Below, piece by piece: positions 58,110-64,000 of a stretch of DNA of 64,000 nt. The notes under the pieces were generated by a model. It searched no databases. It had not been told where the DNA came from and saw nothing but the letters and a program-made list of their open reading frames with translations. The position numbers and the translations under genes were made by a program. Position 1 is the first letter of the stretch; each line of letters begins with the position of its first letter. Source of the stretch: JAABRB01 sp041617635 (GTDB lineage Bacteria; Pseudomonadota; Gammaproteobacteria; Burkholderiales; SG8-39); assembly GCA_041617635.1 (NCBI GenBank), contig JBFJOO010000001.1, positions 1-64,000 on the forward strand. Direction: 5' to 3'.

Positions 58110-59327
58110 TCAGGCCGCCAGCGCGGCCCCGTTCACCTCGATCGACAACTCGGGCTCGAGCGCCGAGCCGAGCGTCGCGTGCAGGTAGCACGTGGTCGCG
58201 GCAATCCGCATCAGCTTCTCGTGCGTCTCGTCGCTCTCGTCGCCATGCAGGAAGAGGTGCGTGTCGACCGGCTCGATGCCGCCGCGCGCCGAGCCGTCGG
58301 TTGCGGCGCCCTGCAGCGTGTAGGGGCTGAACTGCACGAGCCGCACCTGGCGGATCTTGAACTTCATGTGCTCGATGTAGCGCGCGAGCTGCGTCATGTA
58401 GCAGAACGCGATGCCGGCCGATAGCAGGCTGAGTCCGGCCGGCCCCTGATCGGGCGCTGCGGCACCGCCGGTCGCGCCGCGCTCGTCGCTCTTGATCGCG
58501 AAATGGCTCATCCCGGGAAGGCCCAGAACGGAGTCGGTCTCCGTGACGCCCGCCGGATCGAGCAGGCGACAGACTCCGGCGACCGTACGGATGATGCGGG
58601 TGGTCGTCCCGGCGGGCGCCTCGGTGACCGTTCCTTCCGCCAGCTGGCCGGTCTTGCGCACCAGATCCGGAAGATCGCCCGCGCCGGCGAGCGGGCTCGG
58701 TGCGGCCGAGTACGTCATGAGCGGGTCGGGCGCGTCGGCCGAGGTCGAGTTCTTCATCGTCGTCACTGCGCGCCGCTTGCCGTTCACGTAGATCGCGAAG
58801 GTGTTCTCCACCGCAATTCGCATGGCGGCGAGCGCGGGAGAAGCGGCCACCGCGGCGCGCACCAGCGTCGCGATCGCGTCCTTCGGCGCCGCCGACCCGA
58901 TGATCACCTTCACCTTCGCGGGCTCGGCGTAGCCCTTTCCGTCGCCGCGAAAGAATGCGCCGGTCATGTAGTAGAAGTTCTGTAGCTGCACGTCCAGCGA
59001 CTCGATCCGGATCGAGCGCGCGCGGGCGAGCCACAGGATCCGGTTCACCAGGTCCGCCTGCAGGCCGGCGTTGAAGTAGCCGAGCGGAAACGGCGCGAGA
59101 TCGGTCGCCTTGAGATGCTTGCCTTCGTCGCACACCAGTCGCCAGCTGCTCCCGGCCGCGCCTTCGGTGACGACCGCCTCCTTCTGCTGCCCGGCAAGCT
59201 GGCGCGCCTCGACTCTGAAGACGTCGCGGCCCGTGGCGGCCGAAACCAGCGGCGAGCGCGTGCTCCCCTGCCGGAGCTTGAAGCCGAGCGGAAATCCCGA
59301 GCTCTCGATCGAATCGACTGTCGCCAT
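58110..59327 (-). CDS. Tandem OsmC-like protein
   Basis: A 405-aa protein that reads as two OsmC-like modules. The first (about 45-185) has PFPLGYFNAGLQADLVNRIL, then AAVAASPALAAM where OsmC proteins normally carry a Cys. The second (about 290-395) has FCYMTQLARYIEH and MRIAATTCYLHATL, which keeps the Cys. OsmC/Ohr proteins reduce organic peroxides through two cysteines; with only one module holding a Cys at the expected place, peroxidase activity is uncertain. AGGAGAT precedes the ATG at 59327. The gene lies 5 bp after the dehydrogenase at 59333, so the two are cotranscribed. Confidence 0.7.
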   Translation of the reverse strand: MATVDSIESSGFPLGFKLRQGSTRSPLVSAATGRDVFRVEARQLAGQQKEAVVTEGAAGSSWRLVCDEGKHLKATDLAPFPLGYFNAGLQADLVNRILWLARARSIRIESLDVQLQNFYYMTGAFFRGDGKGYAEPAKVKVIIGSAAPKDAIATLVRAAVAASPALAAMRIAVENTFAIYVNGKRRAVTTMKNSTSADAPDPLMTYSAAPSPLAGAGDLPDLVRKTGQLAEGTVTEAPAGTTTRIIRTVAGVCRLLDPAGVTETDSVLGLPGMSHFAIKSDERGATGGAAAPDQGPAGLSLLSAGIAFCYMTQLARYIEHMKFKIRQVRLVQFSPYTLQGAATDGSARGGIEPVDTHLFLHGDESDETHEKLMRIAATTCYLHATLGSALEPELSIEVNGAALAA

Positions 59328-59332
59328 GCCGC

Positions 59333-60391
59333 TTATCTCCTGGAGGATGACTTCTTCTTTGCAGCGCGTTTCGCGGTCGCCTTGGCCCTCGCCTTGGGTG
59401 CAGCCAGCTTCGCACGAGTCTTCCCCTGCACCGCCGGATTGACGACGTTTACCGGCCACTCGCCCGTGAGGACGCGCCGCACTTCATTGGGCGCCCCCTC
59501 CTGCAGCCCCACCATCGCCTTCTCGCTGTACCACGCGGCGTGCGGCGTGATGATCGCGTTCTCGCGCCCCCGCAGCGGATGCGGATCGGGGAGCGGCTCC
59601 GGATCGACCGTGTCGAGCGCGCAGCCGGCGATCTCGCGCGCATCCAGCGCTCGCACGAGCGCCCCGGTGTCGACGATCGGGCCGCGTGAACAATTGATGA
59701 GGAACGCCGTGGGCTTCATCTGCGTGAACGCCTCGTCGTTGATCATCCCGCGCGTATTGGGCGTGAGCGGCGGATGCACCGAGACAAAGTCGGATTCCTT
59801 GAGGAGCTTCTGCAGCGTCACCTTCGTGCCCGGGACCTTGAACTGGCCTTCCTTGACGACCGGGTCGGAGAAGAGGACCCGCATGCCGAACGAGGCGGCG
59901 CGCACCGCGACCTGGCGGGCGATGTTGCCGAACCCCACCAGCCCGACCGTGCTGCCCGCCAGGCGAAAGATCGGCTTGCCGGGCGGGACCGCCCAGGTCT
60001 TGGCGCGAACGGCGCGATCGTAGAAGGCGATCTTGCGCGCACAGGCGAGCAGCAGCGCCATGGTGTGCTCGGCCACCTCCTCGATGCAATACGTGGGATT
60101 GTTGGTGACGACGATGCCGGCGGCGGTCGCCGCTGCGAGGTCGATCGTGTCCACCCCGATGCCGTAGCGCGCGATGATCTTGCATTTCGGCATGCGCGCC
60201 ATCGTTTCCGCGGTGATCGGACCCGCGTAGGTGTTGAGCAGCGCGTCGCAGTCGCCGGCCTCCGCCAGGAACTCGTCGGGGCTCTTCGTCTTGAGGGCGG
60301 TGAGACTCGCCAGCTTGCCGAGAATCCGGTTCTCGACGTCCAGGGAGTCCCAGACGTAGTCGGTGATCACCACTTTCGCCTTGTCGGCCAT
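59333..60391 (-). CDS. D-2-hydroxyacid dehydrogenase (CtBP-like) with basic C-terminal tail
   Basis: A 352-aa NAD-dependent dehydrogenase of the PGDH/CtBP group. The nucleotide motif is VGLVGFGNIARQVA (about 147-160); the catalytic triad is Arg in NCSRGPIVD, Glu in DTVDPEPLPD and His in IITPHAAWYSE. The catalytic domain ends near residue 320. The last 30 residues are a low-complexity Lys/Arg/Ala tail (13 of 30 basic, e.g. KARAKATAKRAAKKK), resembling histone H1-like bacterial tails and unusual for this family. GGGAGGAAG precedes the ATG. It lies 55 bp after a second dehydrogenase gene on the same strand. Confidence 0.88.
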   Translation of the reverse strand: MADKAKVVITDYVWDSLDVENRILGKLASLTALKTKSPDEFLAEAGDCDALLNTYAGPITAETMARMPKCKIIARYGIGVDTIDLAAATAAGIVVTNNPTYCIEEVAEHTMALLLACARKIAFYDRAVRAKTWAVPPGKPIFRLAGSTVGLVGFGNIARQVAVRAASFGMRVLFSDPVVKEGQFKVPGTKVTLQKLLKESDFVSVHPPLTPNTRGMINDEAFTQMKPTAFLINCSRGPIVDTGALVRALDAREIAGCALDTVDPEPLPDPHPLRGRENAIITPHAAWYSEKAMVGLQEGAPNEVRRVLTGEWPVNVVNPAVQGKTRAKLAAPKARAKATAKRAAKKKSSSRR

Positions 60392-60446
60392 TGGTCTTCC
60401 TCCCGGGATGTGCAACGGACGGCGCGCAGCGCGCCGTCCGGGTGCG

Positions 60447-61442
60447 TCATTTCGATCCGGCGTAGATCTCCGGATTCCAGCAGTTCGGCGGCCGCTTGCC
60501 ATCGAGCACGGCGACGATGTTGTCGACCACCACGTTCGCCATCGCTTCGCGCAGCTCCGCGACCGCGCTGCCCACGTGCGGCGTGAAGACCGCGTTGGGC
60601 ATCTCGAGCAGTGCCGGGTCGATCTTCGGTTCGTGCTCGAAGACGTCCAGCCCGGCGCCGGCGATGCGTCGCTCGGCAAGCGCCCGGACGAGCGCGTCCT
60701 CCGCCACGATGGGGCCCCGCGCCGCGTTGATCAGAAACGCGGTCGGCTTCATGAGGCCGATCTCGCGCGCGCCAATTAGGTGGCGCGTGTCGGGGGTGAG
60801 GCTCGCGTGGATGGACACAAAGTCCGATTGGGCGAGGACTTCGTCGAGCGGTGCGCGCGTCAGGCCGAGTTCGCGCGCCTCGTCCTCGGGCACGGGCCGC
60901 GGATCGTGATACAGGATGCGCATCGAGAAACCTCGCGCGCGGCGCGCCACCGCGCGGCCGATGCCGCCGACGCCGATCAGTCCGAGCACCTTGCCCGTGA
61001 CCCCGGCACCCAGCAGGTACGATGACTGCGCGCCGGGAAAGATTCCCTGCCGCACCAGCTTGTCGCCTTCCACCACGCGCCGCGCAACTGCCATCAGCAG
61101 CGACCAGGTGATATCGGCCGTCGCGTCGTAGAGCATGCTCGCCGGGATCACGGTGACGGGGATGCGGCGCTCCGTGGCCGTCGCGACGTCGATGGCCGGC
61201 GGCGTGATAGTCATGGTGGCGATCATGCGCAGACGCTCGTTCGCCATGATCACGTCGCGGTCGACGCGGTCGAGCAGCAGGCAAAAGAAGATGTCGTTCG
61301 CGCGCGCCGCGGCGAGCAGCTCGTCCTTGGTCAGCGCGCGCGACGCGTCGGGGTTGACCGTCACCTCGGCGATCTTGCGCAGCCGCTCGATGGCGCTCTC
61401 CGCCACCGGCTGCGTGACGAACACACGGGGACGCGCAGTCAT
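60447..61442 (-). CDS. D-2-hydroxyacid dehydrogenase
   Basis: A 331-aa NAD-dependent dehydrogenase. Nucleotide-binding GLIGVGGIGRAVARRA (about 151-166); triad Arg in NAARGPIVAED, Glu in DVFEHEPKID and His in VFTPHVGSAV. Family members reduce glyoxylate, hydroxypyruvate or other 2-oxoacids or oxidise phosphoglycerate; no distinguishing residue was recognised. The ATG at 61442 gives MTARPRVFVTQPVAESAI; the frame stays open upstream into repeat sequence, which is not coding. It is a separate paralogue from the CtBP-like neighbour and lacks the basic tail. Confidence 0.9.
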   Translation of the reverse strand: MTARPRVFVTQPVAESAIERLRKIAEVTVNPDASRALTKDELLAAARANDIFFCLLLDRVDRDVIMANERLRMIATMTITPPAIDVATATERRIPVTVIPASMLYDATADITWSLLMAVARRVVEGDKLVRQGIFPGAQSSYLLGAGVTGKVLGLIGVGGIGRAVARRARGFSMRILYHDPRPVPEDEARELGLTRAPLDEVLAQSDFVSIHASLTPDTRHLIGAREIGLMKPTAFLINAARGPIVAEDALVRALAERRIAGAGLDVFEHEPKIDPALLEMPNAVFTPHVGSAVAELREAMANVVVDNIVAVLDGKRPPNCWNPEIYAGSK

Positions 61443-61487
61443 TCCAAAATTCCCTGCAGTGTTTCTGCAAGCCAAAAGCTGGTTGCA

Positions 61488-61554
61488 CGAACAAGGGGGG
61501 ACTCCCCCTTGCATATCCCCGAACGAACAAGGGGCAAGCCCCTTGTAAATCCCC
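61488..61554 (+). repeat. Two tandem copies of family A palindromic repeat
   Basis: Copy 2 (61488-61520): CGAACAAGGGGGGA, then CTCCCCCTTGCATATCCCC. Copy 3 (61524-61554): CGAACAAGGGGCAAG, then CCCCTTGTAAATCCCC. They stand head to tail with three bases between them, in the 151-bp gap between the PEP-synthase-like and dehydrogenase genes. Each forms an 8-10 bp hairpin. Confidence 0.75.
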
Positions 61555-61593
61555 CACTTCGCAAGGTCAGCTAACCTATCAGGCGCCGAATTC

Positions 61594-62883
61594 TCACTGT
61601 ACCCAGCGCACCACGCCCGCAACGCCGTCCACCGCGACCTGCACGCCATCCGGGATGCGCGTCGTGGCCTCGTGCACGCCGAGCACCATCGGAATGCCCC
61701 GCTCGCGCGCGAGCGAGGCGAGGTGCGAGGTGCTCCCACCGCGCTCGGCCACGACGCCGGCAACGCGCGGCAGGACTTGCGAGAGCGCCGGTCCGGCCAC
61801 GCGGGTCACCAGCACGTCGCCCGGAACGACGCTGCCAAGCTCGCATTCGCAATTCACCACGCGCGCGCGCCCCGCTCCCCAGCCGATGCCGGCCGGATGG
61901 CCGTTCAGCCGCGGATGGTGCAGCCAGCGCTTGTCGGGCACTTCGGCGGCCCGCATGTGCAAGGGCCGGCCCTGCAGCAGCTTGAATCCGCTTGCGTCGA
62001 GCGCCCACTCGATCTCCACCGGCATGCCCATGTGCGACTCGACCCGGCGCAGGAGCGCGCCGATCTCGCGCGCCTGCGCCGCGCTCAGGCAGGGCTTGTC
62101 GACCAGCGCGAGCGGCACTGCGCGCGCGACCGGTTCGGCACCGCGGTGGACACACCCCACGACGTGGTCCTTGCGCCCGGCAACCATCTCGACGAGCTCG
62201 CCCGCCCGGTTGATCTCGTACCGGTCGGGCGTCACCTCGCCCTGCGCGATGGCGGAACCGAGGCCCCACGTCGCGCTGATCAGCATGCCGTCGTCGGACA
62301 TCTGGCTGAGACCGCCGCCGGATGCGATCGCCGGGACGAGCGGCTGCATCAGGAGCCCCATCGCCGTGTCGGCCGGGTCCAGATCGTGGGTCGCCATGTA
62401 GCGCAGCGCGCGCGTCGACCAGAGCGCCGCCCAGCAGGCGCGCACCGCAGTCTGAAACTCGCCCTCGTCTGCGAGGCCGAGGAAGCTCTCGAACTGGCCC
62501 GCGAAGCTCGAGCCGTAGCGGTCTTCGACGAGCGCCGACGACCGGACGACCCCCGGCTCCCCGCTGCGCTCGCGCATCGCGCGCCAGGCTTCGAGCAGTG
62601 GATCGGCGATTTGCGGCGTGATGGGTTGCTCGAGCAGGCCGATCTTCATCGCGAGCGCGTGGCGGCGCGCCTGGCCGATGTCTTCGGTCGCGAACGCGCC
62701 GCGCGCATCGGCCTCGAGCCCGAGCGCGGCGATCTGGATGTGGTAGGCCTCGGCGTCCAGGCAGAAGCCGTCCGGGATCGGCAGACCGGCGTGGCCGAGC
62801 GCGGCGAGATTCGCGGCCTTCGGCCCGAAGCGGCCGGCGTCAGCGGCTTCAGGGGCGGAAAGTGGAACGACGAGCTTCTTCAT
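61594..62883 (-). CDS. Two-domain PEP-synthase-like protein (ATP-grasp plus phospho-His domain)
   Basis: A 429-aa protein with an N-terminal PEP/pyruvate-binding ATP-grasp domain (about 15-300; GPKAANLAALGHAGLPIPDG, VRSSALVEDRYGSSFAGQFE) and a C-terminal swivelling phosphohistidine domain with GGSTSHLASLARERGIPMVL, containing the His. The C-terminal TIM barrel that binds PEP or pyruvate in PpsA and PpdK is absent, so it is little over half the usual length (about 800). Such short forms occur in phenylphosphate synthase and rifampin phosphotransferase-like systems, which phosphorylate other acceptors. Here the acceptor domain may be another protein or missing. ATG at 62883. Confidence 0.82.
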   Translation of the reverse strand: MKKLVVPLSAPEAADAGRFGPKAANLAALGHAGLPIPDGFCLDAEAYHIQIAALGLEADARGAFATEDIGQARRHALAMKIGLLEQPITPQIADPLLEAWRAMRERSGEPGVVRSSALVEDRYGSSFAGQFESFLGLADEGEFQTAVRACWAALWSTRALRYMATHDLDPADTAMGLLMQPLVPAIASGGGLSQMSDDGMLISATWGLGSAIAQGEVTPDRYEINRAGELVEMVAGRKDHVVGCVHRGAEPVARAVPLALVDKPCLSAAQAREIGALLRRVESHMGMPVEIEWALDASGFKLLQGRPLHMRAAEVPDKRWLHHPRLNGHPAGIGWGAGRARVVNCECELGSVVPGDVLVTRVAGPALSQVLPRVAGVVAERGGSTSHLASLARERGIPMVLGVHEATTRIPDGVQVAVDGVAGVVRWVQ

Positions 62884-62915
62884 ATGGGTCGATATCGTGG
62901 CTGCATGTTGATCCG

Positions 62916-62991
62916 GTCATCCCCGCGGACGCGGGGATCCAGCTGTCCCCAGGATGGGCAAGGTCTGGATTCCCGTTTGCGCGGGAATGAC
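62916..62991. repeat. dRS3-like paired inverted repeat, copy 2
   Basis: Same arrangement as at 49770: a left unit GTCATCCCCGCGGACGCGGG followed by GATCCA, and a right unit TGGATTCCCGTTTGCGCGGG followed by AATGAC, which matches ATTCCC-N8-GGGAAT. Here it lies between two same-strand genes (alcohol dehydrogenase and PEP-synthase-like), where it could attenuate or process the transcript. Confidence 0.75.
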
Positions 62992-63002
62992 TACTTCAGA
63001 CT

Positions 63003-64000
63003 TCACATCTGTGCGTCGATGACTATGCGCAGAATCCTTCCCGGGTTCTGCTCGTAGTGCTCGAACGCTTCCGCCGTGCTGCCGAGCGGATAGGTTTCGG
63101 TCACGAACCCGCTCACGTCGATCTTGCCGGACGCGACGAGCTCGATCGACGGGGCCATGTCGCTCGACAGGAGCGCGCGCGAGCCAATGATGCTGACTTC
63201 CTTGAAGTAAAACGGGAAGGTGGTCAGGCCCTTCACCGCGGCATGACTTACCGCGAAGGCGGAAAACCGGCCGCCCGGGCGCAGCATGTCGATGCCGCAC
63301 TTGGTGGTCGTCTCGCCGCCCACCGTATCGATGACCACGTCCGCGCCCGCGCCGCCCGTCAGCCGCATCACTTCTTCCACCGCTGCCTCGGCGTCGGTGT
63401 CGATGGCGTGATGCGCACCCATGCCGATCGCCATGTCGAGCTTCCACTTCGTGCGCGACACCACGATCACCGGATTCGCGCCGGCCAGCACGGCGAGCCG
63501 CGTATGCAGCAGGCCCGTCGTCCCCTGGCCGAGCACGACGACCGGCGCGCCCGCGACGATGCCGACCCGCTCCTGGGCATGGCGCACCGTCGCGAGGGTC
63601 TCGATGAGCGTCGCATCCGCGAGCTTGAGCTGCGCCGGAAGCGGGTGAACGTAGCGCGCGTCGAGCCGCACGTACTGGCTGAGCGAGCCTTCGATCTCCC
63701 GGCCAAAGAGCCCGGCATTGCGGCACAGGTTCTCCGCGCCGCGGAGGCAGCAGTCGCACTTGCCACACGCGATGCATGGATTGATCAGCACGTTCTGCCC
63801 GACCGCGACGCCGGTGACATCCTGGCTCACCGCCACCACCGTTCCGGTCGCTTCGTGGCCCATCACGACCGGGTAGCGCACGCCGGGGTGGCGGCCGGTG
63901 TAGATCTCGAGGTCGGTGTGACAGACCGCCGTGGCCGCGATACGCACCACGACTTCGCCAGCCCCGGCCACGGGCATCGGCCGCGCGACGATCTGGAATC
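63003..64000 (-). CDS. Zinc-dependent alcohol dehydrogenase family protein, 5'-truncated by window edge
   Basis: Medium-chain dehydrogenase. The frame is open to the window end, and the residues before the first internal Met (FQIVARP) are normal family sequence, so the true start lies beyond base 64000. Catalytic zinc ligands: Cys in AVCHTDLE and His in MGHEATG. Structural zinc: four Cys in INPCIACGKCDCCLRGAENLC region (C-x2-C-x2-C-x7-C type). NAD(P) motif VVLGQGTTGLLHTRL, where the usual GxGxxG is partly changed to GQGTTG. It probably opens the minus-strand set that ends with the LysR gene; it likely oxidises an alcohol or reduces an aldehyde. Confidence 0.9.
   Translation of the reverse strand, partial: FQIVARPMPVAGAGEVVVRIAATAVCHTDLEIYTGRHPGVRYPVVMGHEATGTVVAVSQDVTGVAVGQNVLINPCIACGKCDCCLRGAENLCRNAGLFGREIEGSLSQYVRLDARYVHPLPAQLKLADATLIETLATVRHAQERVGIVAGAPVVVLGQGTTGLLHTRLAVLAGANPVIVVSRTKWKLDMAIGMGAHHAIDTDAEAAVEEVMRLTGGAGADVVIDTVGGETTTKCGIDMLRPGGRFSAFAVSHAAVKGLTTFPFYFKEVSIIGSRALLSSDMAPSIELVASGKIDVSGFVTETYPLGSTAEAFEHYEQNPGRILRIVIDAQM

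Noticed and set aside
60447..61763. Extended start for the dehydrogenase at 60447-61442
   Set aside because: The open frame continues across family A repeats and into the neighbouring gene on the same strand; conserved sequence begins at the ATG at 61442.

Overview
The window is GC-rich, densely coded and looks like the chromosome of a betaproteobacterium. The best evidence is the block kdsD-kdsC-lptC-lptA-lptB-rpoN-ptsN-hprK-rapZ followed by a LON-domain gene and mutY, an order typical of Betaproteobacteria, and the presence of HPr kinase next to EIIA-Ntr. dRS3-like inverted repeats (ATTCCC-N8-GGGAAT), known from Neisseria and relatives, fit the same assignment. No rRNA, tRNA, CRISPR array, integrase or transposase was seen. 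Genus cannot be given from sequence reading alone.

Layout. (1) 1-14764: a type IV pilus / type II secretion-like machine. It has a GspE-type ATPase (cut by the left edge), a GspF-type membrane platform, a bitopic PilM/GspL-like protein, a PilO/GspM-like protein, a small exported protein, a large GspK-like protein and three prepilins. A membrane class III adenylate cyclase, a membrane histidine kinase, an ABC-2 permease and a TPR-like protein are interspersed. No secretin and no prepilin peptidase lie in the window. A sigma-54-type promoter precedes one prepilin, and rpoN itself is encoded 8 kb downstream. (2) 14788-30455: housekeeping. It holds a Kef-type antiporter, Kdo synthesis (kdsD, kdsC), LPS transport (lptC, lptA, lptB), the nitrogen PTS block (rpoN, ptsN, hprK, rapZ), a LON-domain protein, mutY, an AsmA-like protein, a 5'-nucleotidase and a DMT exporter. 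The hpf gene usually found between rpoN and ptsN is absent.

(3) 30734-42390: a first accessory catabolic region. It has a four-gene molybdenum hydroxylase whose molybdopterin subunit is split into two translationally coupled genes, a two-domain extradiol-type dioxygenase, a complete sugar-type ABC importer and a CocE-like hydrolase. (4) 42680-56985: a second catabolic region. It has a second, conventional molybdenum hydroxylase with a CoxG-like partner, two ACMSD-like amidohydrolases, a beta-hydroxyacid dehydrogenase, two GST-fold proteins (one maleylacetoacetate isomerase-like), an isochorismatase-like hydrolase between two alpha/beta hydrolases, a Gfo/Idh dehydrogenase, a creatinase-fold protein and a small zinc ribbon. 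(5) 57080-64000: a same-strand set with a LysR regulator, a tandem OsmC-like protein, two D-2-hydroxyacid dehydrogenases, a two-domain PEP-synthase-like protein and a zinc alcohol dehydrogenase cut by the right edge.

Regions 3-5 together look like uptake and oxidative breakdown of one or more aromatic or N-heteroaromatic compounds; the substrate is not determined by anything visible here. Several catabolic proteins lack a canonical active-site residue: a Gly in place of the alpha/beta hydrolase Ser, a Cys in place of a metal Asp in the M24 protein, and no Asp at the usual place in the CocE-like protein. They deserve caution before being given textbook functions. The intergenic regions carry several repeat families and operator-like sites, listed individually.
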